Counted from the stretch's first letter, positions 20,285 through 30,175 are shown. The stretch is 64,000 nt of DNA from Lentzea atacamensis (GCF_003269295.1 NZ_QLTT01000001.1:949635-1013634), one strand, 5' to 3'. Made by a program: numbers and translations. The notes: generated by a model not told the origin, from the sequence alone.

Positions 20285-21815
20285 TCGAGTCCTTCCGTCG
20301 TCGTGTGAAGCCCAGCGCCAACGCGACAAGGCCCGCAGCGGTCAGCACCCACTCGGGCCAGGCTCCTAGCCAAGTCGCCAGCGTAGTCTGTGACCGGAGC
20401 GGCAGTGTCGCGACCAGGGCACCCGGCTCGAAAAGCCCAGTCTTCTGAGTGACGGAACCGTCAGGTTCGACGATGGCGCTGACCCCAGAGGTGGCCGCCA
20501 CGACGACCGCCCGTCCGTGCTCCACCGCACGCACGCGTGACATGGAAAGCTGCTGGTAGGTCATCTCCGTGTAGCCGAACGTGGCGTTGTTCGTCGGGAT
20601 CGCGATGATCGTCGCGCCGGCCGTCACCGTGTCGCGCACCACTGAGTCGAACGCCACTTCGTAACACGTGTCAATCGCGACCTTCGCGGGTCCCATGACG
20701 AAACCGTCCGGGTCCGAACCGGGCTGGAACACCCCCGCGCGGTCGACCGTGGACGTGAACAGCCGGAAGAACGACCGCATCGGCATCGTCTCGCCGAACG
20801 GCTGCAGCTTGCGCTTCGTGTAGGTGTCCGTCGGCCCCTTGCCGGGCTCCCACAGCACCACGGTGTTGCGCGGCAGCCCGTCGCCCCGGTCGACCACCAC
20901 GGCACCCACCGCGATCGGCGCCTTGATCGCGTCCGCCGCGGCGTCGATCACCGCGGCGGCGTCGCGGTTGCGGAACGGGTCGATGTCGGACGAGTTCTCC
21001 GGCCAGATCACGATGTCGGGCTGCTTCACCTTGCCGGCGGCGACGTCGTCCGCGAGCTGCAGCGTCCTCTTCACGTGGTTGTCGAGCACGGCGCGGCGCT
21101 GGGCGTTGAAGTCGAGCCCGGCGCGCGGCACGTTGCCCTGGATCGCGGCGACGGTCACCGTCCCGGCGGACGGGTCGACCCCCACCGGCACCACGAAACC
21201 GATCAGCAGCGGCGCCACGACCAGCGGGAGCCCGAGCTTCCAGTTCTTCAAGATCCAGAACAGCCCGAACCCGGTCAGCACCACCGCGAACGACACCAGC
21301 GGCGCCCCGCCCAGTGACGCCAGCGGCAGGAACCAGCCCTCCGGCTGCCCGAACGCGACCTTGCCCCAGGTGAAGCCGCCGAACGGGAACACCCCGCGCA
21401 ACGCCTCGTCCGCCACCCACAGGCACGCCGCCCACAACGGCCACCCCGGCACACGCGAGACGGCGGCCATCGCGGTCGTGCCGATGGAGATCATCAGCGC
21501 GCACGCCAGCGCCAGCGGCAGCCAGGCGATCAGCCCGACGAACTCGCCGGTCCACCGCAGCAGCGGCACCATGAACCCGAGCCCGAACAGCACGCCGTAG
21601 CCGAACCCGGCCCGCGCCCGTCGTTCGAACACCACCTGTGCCAGCAGCGCGAACCCGACCGGCGCCAGGAACCACAGCGGCCGCGGCGGGAAGCTCAGGT
21701 AGACCAGCACGCCACCGGCGACGGCGAGTGCCATGCGCAACAGCACCGGACGGCTCAGGCGCCGCCTGCGGGCGGGCAGTTCCGGCGATTCCGGCGCGAC
21801 GGGGGGTGCGACCAC
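20268..21815 (-). CDS. lnt: Apolipoprotein N-acyltransferase
   Basis: A 515-residue membrane enzyme with six or more N-terminal helices, a nitrilase-like periplasmic domain and a final helix ([15 protein letters not shown]). The catalytic triad is visible: Glu in WPENSSD near 272, Lys in KRKLQPFGE near 335 and Cys in [10 protein letters not shown] near 383, close to Glu267/Lys335/Cys387 of the E. coli enzyme. It transfers an acyl chain from phospholipid to the N-terminal Cys of lipoproteins. It is followed by ppm1 with a 17 bp overlap, so the two form an operon. Confidence 0.94.
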   Translation of the reverse strand: MVAPPVAPESPELPARRRRLSRPVLLRMALAVAGGVLVYLSFPPRPLWFLAPVGFALLAQVVFERRARAGFGYGVLFGLGFMVPLLRWTGEFVGLIAWLPLALACALMISIGTTAMAAVSRVPGWPLWAACLWVADEALRGVFPFGGFTWGKVAFGQPEGWFLPLASLGGAPLVSFAVVLTGFGLFWILKNWKLGLPLVVAPLLIGFVVPVGVDPSAGTVTVAAIQGNVPRAGLDFNAQRRAVLDNHVKRTLQLADDVAAGKVKQPDIVIWPENSSDIDPFRNRDAAAVIDAAADAIKAPIAVGAVVVDRGDGLPRNTVVLWEPGKGPTDTYTKRKLQPFGETMPMRSFFRLFTSTVDRAGVFQPGSDPDGFVMGPAKVAIDTCYEVAFDSVVRDTVTAGATIIAIPTNNATFGYTEMTYQQLSMSRVRAVEHGRAVVVAATSGVSAIVEPDGSVTQKTGLFEPGALVATLPLRSQTTLATWLGAWPEWVLTAAGLVALALGFTRRRKDSNGAAA

Positions 21816-21984
21816 CCGATCAGCCTACGAGGCGACGCTGTGCACAGGACGTGCTGGGCGCGCTTCACCAGCCCGGAAGCGTCACGATCGGGCCTCCGCG
21901 CCCTCTGATGAAGATGAGAGAGACCGACAAGCGCAAGCTCCGCTCCCCGTTTCGGTAAGGTTCGGAGTAATCAGGAGGTGACGG

Positions 21985-22590
21985 ATGCCCCGTCCAAGCG
22001 TGGAAGCCGAACGCAAGGCGCAGATCCTCGCGTCCACCTGCAAGGTCATCGCGGCCGAGGGCTTCCGCCACCTCCGGGTGTCCGACGTCGCCAAGGACGC
22101 GGGCGTCTCAGGTGGCACGGTCCACTACTACTTCGAGACCAAGCGCGAGCTGACCGACGCCGCGTTCGAACACTGCTTCGAACAGTCGGTCTCACGCCGC
22201 CGGTGGATCCTCGAGTCCGACGAGCCGCCGCTCTCGCGCCTGCGCATGGTCGTCGAGTCCTACCTGCCGGAAGGCGCCGAGACCGTCGAGGCGTGGAAGG
22301 TCTGGGCCGAGCTGTGGGTCGAGGCCATCCGCAACCCCGAGCTGCAGGAGCTCAACGAGCGCTTCTACGGCGAGTGGCGCGACATCGTGGCGAGCATCTT
22401 CCGCGACGGCCAGGAGTCCGGCGACATCCACGCCCCCGGCGACCCGGTCGAGCTGGCGAACATGATGGTGAGCATGCTCGACGGCCTCGCGCTTCAGGTG
22501 CTGGCCGGCTCGAAGGCGATGACCGTCGACGTGATGCGCACGACCTGCCTGAGGTTCGTCGACCAGCTCTCCACGGCGTCCGTCGGATAG
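21985..22590 (+). CDS. TetR-family transcriptional regulator
   Basis: A 201-residue repressor with an excellent AGGAGGTGA ribosome site before ATG 21985. The N-terminal helix-turn-helix is RKAQILASTCKVIAAEGFRH then VSDVAKDAGVSGGTVHYYFETK. The C-terminal ligand domain includes AWKVWAELWVEAIRNPELQEL and a TetR_C-type dimer helix (DPVELANMMVSMLDGLALQVL), similar to BetI/AcrR-like regulators. Ligand and target are unknown. Its 3' end overlaps the convergent membrane-protein gene by 97 bp. Confidence 0.9.
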   Translation: MPRPSVEAERKAQILASTCKVIAAEGFRHLRVSDVAKDAGVSGGTVHYYFETKRELTDAAFEHCFEQSVSRRRWILESDEPPLSRLRMVVESYLPEGAETVEAWKVWAELWVEAIRNPELQELNERFYGEWRDIVASIFRDGQESGDIHAPGDPVELANMMVSMLDGLALQVLAGSKAMTVDVMRTTCLRFVDQLSTASVG

Positions 22591-23750
22591 CTCAACCCGC
22601 TCGCCAGCACGCAGAGAGCGATCAGCAACGCCACCGGCGTGCGCGTGAACCCGAGGAACAGCAACCCCTTCGGCACGGGCACGGTCTCGGCGAACCGCTG
22701 CGCCTCGCTCAACAGCAACCCTGCGAACATCAGGAACACCACCGCCAACGGCAACGAGCGCCCCATCGCGCCCACCGTGACGAGCGACGCCGCGGACACC
22801 GTCACGATCCCGGCCGTGAACCACCAGTGATGCGGCGTGTGCCAGGGCCCCTTGGCGCTGCGAGCCATCAGCCAGTCGCCGAACAACACCGAGACCCCGC
22901 ACAGAACCAGCACCCGCATCGCCGTCAACGTGTTCTGCCCGTCGTACGCCATGGGCAGGTATGCCGCGACGAGCGCGCACAGCGGCGCAACCGCAAGCCC
23001 GCGCGCCACCCGCATCACCGCGGGCCGCTGCTCCTGGCTGGGCCTCATCGCGGACCGGGCTCTGATCCGGTCGGCCTCACCGAGCTTGCTCTTCGCCGCC
23101 TCCGTGTCCTCCAGTTCCCAGACCACCCACACCAGCCCGAGCAACACGACCAGCCCGAGCACCACCGCGTACGCCGTCAGCTCCCGAGGCCCGTAAACCC
23201 ACCCGACGACCCCGACCAGAACGCACAGCGCCAGCCTGATGAGCGCCCCCAGCTCCGGCCGCGAGCTGCGCCAGGTCTTCTGCGGCCACGACGTCAGCAC
23301 CAGCCTGCGCGCGACGAACCAGACGCTGGCTCCCAGCGCGAGGGTCGCGACCCACATCGCCAGCCCGATCCCGGCGTCTCGCAACGACCTCGTGTCGCCG
23401 AACAACAACATCGCCGCGACGAGCGCCACCACCACGACCGGAACCCTGAGGCGCCCCAACGCCCACAGGTGCTGCCGCACCCACCGGTCCCGGTTGCGCC
23501 AGGCCGACTCCACGGCAACGAGCGCCAGAAACCCGATCGAGATGAACCCGACCGGGTTGCCCGCGAGATGCGCCACCGCGAGGACCGTGATCGGCACCGC
23601 GCGCGGGTAAGGGCTCTCGGCCAGCGTGAGGCTTCTGAGCGGCGACGGCGGCCCCTGGCGCTCTTTCGTGCGCAGCCACTGCCAGGCGTGCCACAGCAGC
23701 GGCGCGTAGACCGCGATGAACACCGTGTCGACGAGAAAATCAACGCGCAT
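22494..23750 (-). CDS. Polytopic membrane protein of unknown function
   Basis: A 418-residue protein dominated by about 10-11 hydrophobic helices, with a short cytoplasmic charged loop near 225-255 (ELEDTEAAKSKLGEADRIRARSAM). The N-terminus has FLVDTVFIAVYAPLLWHAWQW and an internal HHWWFTAGIV. I do not recognise a family; it has no signature of transport, peptidase or glycosyltransferase activity. It converges on the TetR gene with a 97 bp overlap, and its promoter region (23751-23884) is shared with the divergent pspC gene. The overlap may be large because the start of decay or a secondary stop extended one of the genes. Confidence 0.75.
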   Translation of the reverse strand: MRVDFLVDTVFIAVYAPLLWHAWQWLRTKERQGPPSPLRSLTLAESPYPRAVPITVLAVAHLAGNPVGFISIGFLALVAVESAWRNRDRWVRQHLWALGRLRVPVVVVALVAAMLLFGDTRSLRDAGIGLAMWVATLALGASVWFVARRLVLTSWPQKTWRSSRPELGALIRLALCVLVGVVGWVYGPRELTAYAVVLGLVVLLGLVWVVWELEDTEAAKSKLGEADRIRARSAMRPSQEQRPAVMRVARGLAVAPLCALVAAYLPMAYDGQNTLTAMRVLVLCGVSVLFGDWLMARSAKGPWHTPHHWWFTAGIVTVSAASLVTVGAMGRSLPLAVVFLMFAGLLLSEAQRFAETVPVPKGLLFLGFTRTPVALLIALCVLASGLSYPTDAVESWSTNLRQVVRITSTVIAFEPAST

Positions 23751-23884
23751 CTCGGCTCCCCAAGGTTCGGGACAACCGTGACGTCGCAGGTCAGAGGCTC
23801 GGGGTTACGTGCTGTAACTCGTCCGGGTGAAATCAGGGTTCATCCCCGATGCAACAGATGGACTATCGCGGGCATTCTGGGTAT

Positions 23885-24079
23885 ATGACCACGACAGTTG
23901 CTTTGAGCAGGCCCAGGACCAACCGGATGATCGCGGGTGTCTGCGCGGGGCTCGCCCAGCGCTGGGGATGGAAGCCGGGCACCGTCCGCCTTCTGTTCCT
24001 GCTGTCCTGCCTTCTGCCGGGACCGCAGTTCGTCGTCTACCTCGTGCTCTGGGTGATCATGCCCGACCGCGGTTACTGA
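23885..24079 (+). CDS. PspC-domain small membrane protein
   Basis: A 64-residue protein from ATG 23885 (MTTTVALSRPRTNRMIAGVCAGLA); an upstream ATG at 23849 would add 12 residues. The PspC domain is complete: GVCAGLAQRWGWKPGTVRLLFLLSCLLPG and QFVVYLVLWVIMPD, one re-entrant and one membrane helix. PspC proteins regulate envelope-stress responses or act as membrane sensors and often pair with ToastRack/LiaFSR systems. Here it is a single small gene. A GTTAC-GTAAC dyad lies upstream at about 23808-23822. Confidence 0.88.
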   Translation: MTTTVALSRPRTNRMIAGVCAGLAQRWGWKPGTVRLLFLLSCLLPGPQFVVYLVLWVIMPDRGY

Positions 24080-24328
24080 CAAACCGCAGGAACGCCTCCC
24101 ACGCTGCCGGCTCGACCGGCACGTGGGCGGCGGGCGTTTTCGAAGCAGCTCGTGGAGTTGCCCGGCCAGCACGTCGGCGCCACCCACCGGCGAGTACAGC
24201 ACAGGTTCGTAGATGTAGAAGACGAACTTCTTGTGCCCCGCCACGATGCCTCGACGGTCGATCCGAGCAGAGACCCACTCACCGATGTTCTCGTCCTTGA
24301 CGAAGGGCGAGTCCTCAGCCTGCTCCAC
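24057..24328 (-). pseudogene. Remnant of an XRE/DUF5753-DUF397-type regulator pair
   Basis: Two different frames carry recognisable pieces. From 24328 a first segment reads EWVSARIDRRGIVAGHKKFVF then VLYSPVGGADVLAGQLHELL, close to the DUF5753 core of Scr1-type XRE regulators. After a frameshift near CTTCGAAAACGCC, a second frame reads KTPAAHVPVEPAAWEAFLRF and stops at 24057, resembling the C-terminus of a DUF397 partner. The HTH is absent. It looks as though the regulator and its partner collapsed together by deletion. The 3' end overlaps pspC by 23 bp. Confidence 0.55.
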
Positions 24329-25805
24329 ACCCGAACAGGCCGGACCGGATCCCGAGTACCCGCCACAGTCCTGTGTGGACGCCCAGAACCGTCGAGGTCA
24401 CGTCCCGGCAGCGCAGAACAACGGCCACCGCATGTCGTGGACCGACGTGGACAACGACCCGAGAACGTTCAACTCCTCCCCGCCACGCTCGCCCTCCCCG
24501 ACAAGGCCGCGATCGCCTACGCCGAACTGGGCTGGGCCTGCAGCGCGACCTGCCACCACGCCGCAGAACCGCCCGGCAAGCCCCAGGGCCCGGTCACCCT
24601 CAACGGCACGGGCGTCAGCGCTGACCGGTTCGTCATCGACAGCGATCTCTCCGACACCGAAGCCAGGCACCAAGAGCGCGAAGCTGGCGTTCAAACGGAC
24701 CGAGGACGCCTACCTCGTCCAGAACATCGCGTGGTCGTTCCCACTGCCCGAACTCACCCTGGCCGTTGACCCGGAACATCCCACGGCGTACCAGAAGGCC
24801 ACCGTCACCCAAACCGCGACCGTCACCAACGCCGGCGACGCCCCAGCGGCGAACGTGTCGGTGTGCGGCCAGAAAATCGGCACAATTCCCCCACGCGCGA
24901 AAGCCACCCGCGCCTGCACGACACAAGCGGCGGACGACTACCAGACCACGGTCACCGCAAACGGCATCAGCGAAGCCGGCGACCCGCTCGCTGCACAGAA
25001 GACCGCACGGGTCGACGTGCTTCATCCGGCATTGCGCGCAACCACGGCAACACAGCCGATGACCGCCCTCCCCGGACAAAAAGTCAAATTCTCAACAACT
25101 GTCACGAACACCGGCGATACACCGTTGTTCGACCTAACGCGCGCACAACAACTGACGGCTGCAACGCCATGCAAGGCCAGCTCGACCCCGGCGCCACCGC
25201 CACCGTGGACTGCGCAACGCAGGCGGGCGACGAATCCGGCACGCTCACGTCGACCGTCACCGCCACCGACAAGCTCGGCAAGAAGGTGGAAACCAGCGCC
25301 TCGGTGCAGGTCAAGGTGATCAACCCCCGGGCTGACCATCACCGCGCCCTGGTCGAAGGACCGCGTGGAGGACGGCGGGCTGGTCACGATCACCGTCACG
25401 GTCGGGAACCCGTCCGCCCAGCCGATCAGCGACGTCGAAGTGGCAGGTGAGCCGCCGCGTGCCGCCGGACGTCGCCCGTCCCGCAGCCCCGCGAGCGCCT
25501 CACCTGCACGTGCCGGGCGGCTGCCCCGGTGAGTTCCCGGTTGACGGTGTCCGGCGCGGGCGCGGGCAACGTCATCGGTGAAAGCGCCGTCGTTCGAATC
25601 GAATCGAATCGACCACCACGCCGCTGCCGCCGAAACCCGCTTCCACAGATTCGCCGCGTGACGAACTGCCGTGGCCGTGCCCCGTCGCACACGTGCAGCA
25701 AGTGTCGAACCGGCGGTAGGTGGCGTCGCGGCGGTAATGGGCGTCATCGGCATGGCGATCGTCGCGAGCGCGTTTTCCGGGCTGGGCAAACGGCAGGCCT
25801 GGTGA
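24300..25805 (+). pseudogene. Decayed surface protein with DUF11-like repeats and C-terminal membrane anchor
   Basis: A single protein can be reassembled only across several frames. Segment 1 (to about 24480) reads QNNGHRMSWTDVDNDPRTFN. Segment 2 reads TLALPDKAAIAYAELGWACS and runs to SDLSDTE. Segment 3 begins KSAKLAFKRTEDAYLVQNIA and holds DUF11-like repeats (TVTNAGDAPAANVSV, TTVTNTGDTPLFDLT). Segment 4 has QLDPGATATVDCATQAG, segment 5 LVTITVTVGNPSAQPISDV, and the end is a membrane anchor VAAVMGVIGMAIVASAF then GLGKRQAW with TGA at 25803-25805. At least four frame changes are needed. Homologous intact proteins are cell-wall-anchored and secreted. Confidence 0.6.
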
Positions 25806-25871
25806 ACGATTGCAATTCGGTTGTTGAGACAGACGTGTTCCCAGGGCCCGGAATGCGGTAGAAGGAACTTC

Positions 25872-26426
25872 ATGGAGATCACCGCCTTCCTGGATCGCAA
25901 GCTGGCCCGCCGGTTCCGGACGTACGACTCCGACGGTGACGGTTTCATCGAGCGCGAGGACTTCACACAGGCGGGCGAGCGGACCACGAAGGCGTTCGGG
26001 CTGGCGGACGACGATCCGAAGGCCGTCCGGTTCCACAGCATGCTGATCGGGCTCTGGGAGCAGCTCTCGTCCGTCGCCGACCAGGACCACAGCGGGCGCA
26101 TCAGCATCGACGAGTACAAGAAGGCGTTCGCGAACGGGCTGCTGGAGACGCCGGAGTCGTTCGAGGAGGGCTACGTGCCGTTCCTGGACGCGGTGATGGC
26201 GATCGCGGACGAGGACGGCGACGGCAAGCTGACCGTCGAGGAGCACGTCGCGTGGACGGGCGCGCTGATGAACCTGTCGGAGGCGGACGCTCGGATGATC
26301 CACGACATCCTGTCCGGAGACGACGAGCTGATGCCCGCCGATGCGCTGCTGGAGGCGATCCGGGAGTTCTACTTCTCCGAGGATCCCGCGGCGGCCGGCA
26401 ACTGGCTGCTGGGGTCGTTGGACTGA
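25872..26426 (+). CDS. Calerythrin-like EF-hand calcium-binding protein
   Basis: A 184-residue protein from ATG 25872 (GAAGGA site). Three canonical EF-hand loops are visible: DSDGDGFIERED near 19, DQDHSGRISIDE near 70 and DEDGDGKLTVEE near 113. A degenerate second loop is implied by length, giving the four-EF-hand arrangement of calerythrin from Saccharopolyspora. It should buffer or sense Ca2+ in the cytosol (no signal peptide). It ends 1 bp before the GTG of a GNAT gene, which in turn overlaps uvrA2, so it leads a three-gene operon. Confidence 0.9.
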   Translation: MEITAFLDRKLARRFRTYDSDGDGFIEREDFTQAGERTTKAFGLADDDPKAVRFHSMLIGLWEQLSSVADQDHSGRISIDEYKKAFANGLLETPESFEEGYVPFLDAVMAIADEDGDGKLTVEEHVAWTGALMNLSEADARMIHDILSGDDELMPADALLEAIREFYFSEDPAAAGNWLLGSLD

Positions 26427-26427
26427 C

Positions 26428-27201
26428 GTGCTGCTCAGGACGCTCCAGGAGCACGCGGCACGCGCCCAGCCCGCCGCACACGTGCAAGAAGAAGGTGGCT
26501 GGTGGTTGCGCCACTCCCCCGGTGACGCCTGGTGGGTGAGCGCCGTGCTGCCGCACGACCGCGAGGACCGGGTCGCCCGCGCCGAGGAGTTCTGCGCCGA
26601 ACGCGGGTCCGGGGTGCGGTTCCAGATCACGCCGGGCGTGTGCGCGGACGATCTCGACGCGCGGCTGGACGGCCGGGGCTACGCGCGGGGGCACGACATG
26701 TCCCTGCAGATCGCCTCGACCGCGGAGGTCATCCGGCAGGCCCACGCCGACGCCGGCGAGGTGACCGCGCGTCCCACCGACGAGTGGCTCGCGGCGTGGC
26801 AGGCGGTGACCACGCGGGACGTGAGCGCCGAACGCGACCTCCTCAGCCGCGTCGAGCACCCGAGCGCGTACGCGTACGCCGAGGTCGACGGCCAGGTGGT
26901 GGCGGTCGGGCGGGCCGTGGCCGAGCAGGGCTGGGCCGGCGTGTTCGGGATGGCGACGTTGCCCCACGCACGAGGTCAGGGCGCCGCACGGTCCGTGCTC
27001 GCGGCACTGGCCTCGTGGGCGGCCGCGCGCGAGGCGAACCACATGTACCTGCAGATGGAGAAGGCGAACAGCTCGGCGTTCCGGCTGTACGAGCGGACGG
27101 GGTTCCGCGAGGTCTGCACCTACCACTACCGGATCCGTCCACAACCAATCAGGAATCAAGAAGGCACGAGCGGGGGCGCGGAGTTAGGTTTTGCGCCATG
27201 A
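26428..27201 (+). CDS. GNAT-family N-acetyltransferase
   Basis: A 257-residue protein from GTG 26428, 1 bp after the EF-hand stop. The N-terminal half (residues 1-120) is divergent. The C-terminal half is a full GNAT domain: YAEVDGQVVAVGRAV, the acetyl-CoA loop LPHARGQGAARSVLAALASW, and MYLQMEKANSSAFRLYERTGF. The substrate is unknown; similar proteins acetylate antibiotics, amino acids or protein termini. The stop forms ATGA with the uvrA2 start, so the two are translationally coupled. That coupling to a UvrA2/DrrC-like protein makes a role in drug or DNA-damage resistance plausible. Confidence 0.87.
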   Translation: MLLRTLQEHAARAQPAAHVQEEGGWWLRHSPGDAWWVSAVLPHDREDRVARAEEFCAERGSGVRFQITPGVCADDLDARLDGRGYARGHDMSLQIASTAEVIRQAHADAGEVTARPTDEWLAAWQAVTTRDVSAERDLLSRVEHPSAYAYAEVDGQVVAVGRAVAEQGWAGVFGMATLPHARGQGAARSVLAALASWAAAREANHMYLQMEKANSSAFRLYERTGFREVCTYHYRIRPQPIRNQEGTSGGAELGFAP

Positions 27202-29594
27202 CCAGGACAGCAGCCGCGGCGCACGAGGCCGACACCCACGATCTGATCCGCGTGCAGGGCGCGCGGGTGAACAACCTTCGCGACGTCGACGTCGAGATCC
27301 CCAAGCGGCGTCTGACTGTCTTCACCGGAGTCTCCGGTTCCGGCAAGAGCTCGCTGGTGTTCGGCACGATCGCCGCGGAGTCGCAGCGGCTGATCAACGA
27401 GACGTACAGCGCGTTCATCCAGGGCTTCATGCCGACGCTGCCGCGCCCCGAGGTGTACCTCCTGGAGGGCATCACCACGGCGATCCTCGTCGACCAGCAG
27501 CGGATGGGCGCCGACCCGCGCTCGACCGTCGGCACCGCGACCGACGTGAACGCGATGCTGCGGATCCTGTTCAGCAGACTCGGCACACCGCACATCGGTG
27601 GCCCGCAGGCGTTCTCGTTCAACGTCGCCTCGATCTCCGGCGCGGGTGCCGTGACGATCGAGAAGGGCGGCCAGAAGGTCAAGGAGCGCCGGGAGTTCTC
27701 CATCACCGGCGGCATGTGCCCGCGGTGCGAGGGCCGCGGCCAGGTCTCCGACATCGACCTCACCGAGGTCTTCGACGACTCGAAGTCGATCCTCGAGGGC
27801 GCGATCAAGGTGCCCGGCTACAACGTCGACAACCAGTGGACCGTGCAGACGTTCGCGCAGTCCGGTTTCATCGACCCGGCGAAGCCGATCCGCAAGTACA
27901 CCAAGCGGGAACTGCACGACTTCCTGTACAAGGACCCGGTCAAGATCAAGGTCAACGGCATCAACCTGACCTACGAGGGCCTGATCCCGAAGCTGCAGAA
28001 GTCCATGCTGTCCAAGGACCGCGAGGCGCTGCAGCCGCACATCCGGGCGTTCGTGGACCGCGCGGCGACGTTCGGCACCTGCCCCGAGTGCGACGGCACG
28101 CGCCTGACCGAGGCCGCCAGGTCGTCGAAGATCAAGGGCCTCTCGATCGCGGACCTGTGCGACATGCAGATCACCGATCTCGCCGACTGGATCCGCGGCC
28201 TGAAGGAGAAGTCCGTCGCGCCGCTGCTGGACAAGCTCGCGCACACGCTGGACTCGTTCGTGGAGATCGGTCTCGGCTACCTGTCGCTGAACCGTCCCGC
28301 CGGGACGTTGTCCGGTGGTGAGGCGCAGCGCGTGAAGATGATCCGGCACCTCGGATCGGCCCTGACCGACGTGACATACGTGTTCGACGAGCCGACGATC
28401 GGGCTGCACCCGCATGACATCCAGCGGATGAACAACCTGCTGCTCCGACTGCGCGACAAGGGGAACACCGTCCTCGTCGTCGAGCACAAGCCGGAGACGA
28501 TCGCGATCGCCGACCACATCGTCGACCTCGGTCCTGGCGCCGGCCGCAACGGCGGCACGATCTGCTTCGAGGGCACCCTCGCCGAGCTGCGCAAGAGCGA
28601 CACGGTGACCGGGCGGCACCTGGACGACCGGGCGTCGCTGAAGGACTCCGTGCGTTCGAATACCGGTGTCCTGGAAATCCGCGGCGCTTCGGCGAACAAC
28701 CTGCGCGACGTGGACGTCGACATCCCGCTCGGTGTGCTGACCGTGGTCACGGGTGTGGCGGGTTCCGGCAAGTCGTCGCTGATCCACCAGTCGATGCCGC
28801 GCGACGCCGGCGCGATCGTGGTCGACCAGACCCCGATCAAGGGCTCGCGGCGGTCCAACCCCGCGACCTACACCGGTCTGCTGGAGCCGATCCGCAAGGC
28901 GTTCGCCAAGGCCAACGGCGTGAAGCCGGCGTTGTTCAGCGCGAACTCCGAGGGCGCGTGCCCGAACTGCAACGGCGCGGGCGTGGTGTTCACCGACCTC
29001 GGGATCATGGCGACGATCGAGTCTCCGTGCGACGTCTGTGAGGGCAAGCGGTTCGACCAGGCCGTGCTGGAGTTCAAGTTCGGCGGCAAGGACATCTCCG
29101 AGGTGCTGGCGATGCCGGTGTCCGAGGCCGTCGAGTTCTTCGGCGCCGGTGAGGCCAAAACGCCTGCCGCACACGCGATCCTGGCGCGCCTGGCCGACGT
29201 CGGCCTCGGCTACCTGTCGCTGGGCCAGCCCCTGACCACTTTGTCCGGTGGCGAGCGCCAGCGCCTGAAGCTGGCCACGCACATGGCGGACAAGGGCGGC
29301 ATCTACGTCCTCGACGAGCCGACCACGGGTCTGCACCTGGCCGACGTCGAGCAGCTGCTGGGCCTGCTGGACCGGCTGGTCGACTCGGGCAAGTCGGTCA
29401 TCGTGATCGAGCACCACCAGGCCGTGATGGCCCACGCCGACTGGATCATCGACCTGGGCCCCGGCGCCGGCCACGACGGCGGCAAGATCGTGTTCGAGGG
29501 CACGCCCGCCGACCTGGTGGCCGACCGGTCGACGCTGACCGGCGAGCACCTGGCCGACTACGTGGGCGCGCCCTCGAAGCGCAAGAAGCGCTGA
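27198..29594 (+). CDS. UvrA2/DrrC-like excinuclease ATPase
   Basis: A 798-residue twin ABC-ATPase of the UvrA family. Each half has Walker A (GVSGSGKSSL near 45, GVAGSGKSSL near 520), a signature (SGGEAQRVK and SGGERQRLK) and Walker B with DEPT. Two zinc clusters are visible (CPRCEGRG, CPECDGTRL; CPNCNGAG, CDVCEGKR). At 798 residues it is shorter than UvrA (about 950) and lacks the UvrB-binding insert, as in UvrA2 and daunorubicin-resistance DrrC. Such proteins remove DNA-intercalating drugs from DNA or contribute to lesion tolerance. It overlaps GNAT (ATGA) and, convergently, DUF1062 by 37 bp. Confidence 0.9.
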   Translation: MTRTAAAAHEADTHDLIRVQGARVNNLRDVDVEIPKRRLTVFTGVSGSGKSSLVFGTIAAESQRLINETYSAFIQGFMPTLPRPEVYLLEGITTAILVDQQRMGADPRSTVGTATDVNAMLRILFSRLGTPHIGGPQAFSFNVASISGAGAVTIEKGGQKVKERREFSITGGMCPRCEGRGQVSDIDLTEVFDDSKSILEGAIKVPGYNVDNQWTVQTFAQSGFIDPAKPIRKYTKRELHDFLYKDPVKIKVNGINLTYEGLIPKLQKSMLSKDREALQPHIRAFVDRAATFGTCPECDGTRLTEAARSSKIKGLSIADLCDMQITDLADWIRGLKEKSVAPLLDKLAHTLDSFVEIGLGYLSLNRPAGTLSGGEAQRVKMIRHLGSALTDVTYVFDEPTIGLHPHDIQRMNNLLLRLRDKGNTVLVVEHKPETIAIADHIVDLGPGAGRNGGTICFEGTLAELRKSDTVTGRHLDDRASLKDSVRSNTGVLEIRGASANNLRDVDVDIPLGVLTVVTGVAGSGKSSLIHQSMPRDAGAIVVDQTPIKGSRRSNPATYTGLLEPIRKAFAKANGVKPALFSANSEGACPNCNGAGVVFTDLGIMATIESPCDVCEGKRFDQAVLEFKFGGKDISEVLAMPVSEAVEFFGAGEAKTPAAHAILARLADVGLGYLSLGQPLTTLSGGERQRLKLATHMADKGGIYVLDEPTTGLHLADVEQLLGLLDRLVDSGKSVIVIEHHQAVMAHADWIIDLGPGAGHDGGKIVFEGTPADLVADRSTLTGEHLADYVGAPSKRKKR

Positions 29595-30175
29595 CCGCCG
29601 ATCACGAAGGCGAAGTCGGCGCGAACCCTCGCGTCGACCGCCATCGGCAGCCGGATCCGGCCTGAGTCGACCGCGTTCCTCACCGCGGACCGGCTCAGGC
29701 CGAGTCCGGCCATCAGCAGTTTCCCGACCCGGATCGGCGCCGGGAGCTCAAACCTGACGATGACGTCCAATGGTTCGAGATCTTTCTCGATCTCGTAGAA
29801 CGGCATGTCGGTCTCCAGCGCCCACGTGCCGGTCCAATCGAGACGGTGCCCGGCCCTGCCCGCGAGAGCCGCGTCCATGGCCAGCTCCCGCACGACGGCC
29901 GGATCGTTGGTCTCGAACATCACCAGCCGGTCGTGGTCGAGCGTCTGCACGTGAACGCGTTCGTGGACGGGGATCTTCGACGTGCGGCCGCACCGCTCGC
30001 AGCCGATCAGCAGCCAGACGTCGAGGATCTTGCCGTTCGCGTTCACCCGGACCTTGCCGGTCGGATGGTGCCGCGTTGTCCTGCACGAGACACAGGTTTT
30101 GACGATGGCCGGCAGTCCGAGCTCGCGGACCAGCCACAGTGATTTGCGGTCGACAAGTTCAGCCTTGCGATTCAA
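29558..30175 (-). CDS. DUF1062 zinc-ribbon protein
   Basis: A 205-residue protein with a clear DUF1062 pattern: CVSCRTTRHHPTGKVRVNAN, then ILDVWLLIGCERCGRTSKIPV, providing two CxxC pairs for a zinc ribbon. The C-terminal part has LPAPIRVGKLLMAGLGLSRSAVRNAVDSGRI, an S4-like RNA-binding appearance (basic helix followed by a turn). The family is annotated unknown; zinc ribbon plus S4-like end suggests an RNA or tRNA partner. It converges on uvrA2 with a 37 bp overlap. Confidence 0.82.
   Translation of the reverse strand: MNRKAELVDRKSLWLVRELGLPAIVKTCVSCRTTRHHPTGKVRVNANGKILDVWLLIGCERCGRTSKIPVHERVHVQTLDHDRLVMFETNDPAVVRELAMDAALAGRAGHRLDWTGTWALETDMPFYEIEKDLEPLDVIVRFELPAPIRVGKLLMAGLGLSRSAVRNAVDSGRIRLPMAVDARVRADFAFVIGGQRFLRFEGAPT

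Noticed and set aside
22494..22590. Possible misassembly at the 97 bp TetR/membrane-protein convergent overlap
   Set aside because: Both frames keep normal codon bias to their stops and overlaps of this kind recur in the window, so I keep both genes.
23803..23860. Two short dyads upstream of pspC (GTTAC/GTAAC and ATCaGGG/CCCcGAT) as operators
   Set aside because: Arms are only 5-7 bp, no second copy is visible nearby, and no dedicated regulator adjoins them, so they are mentioned only in the pspC entry.
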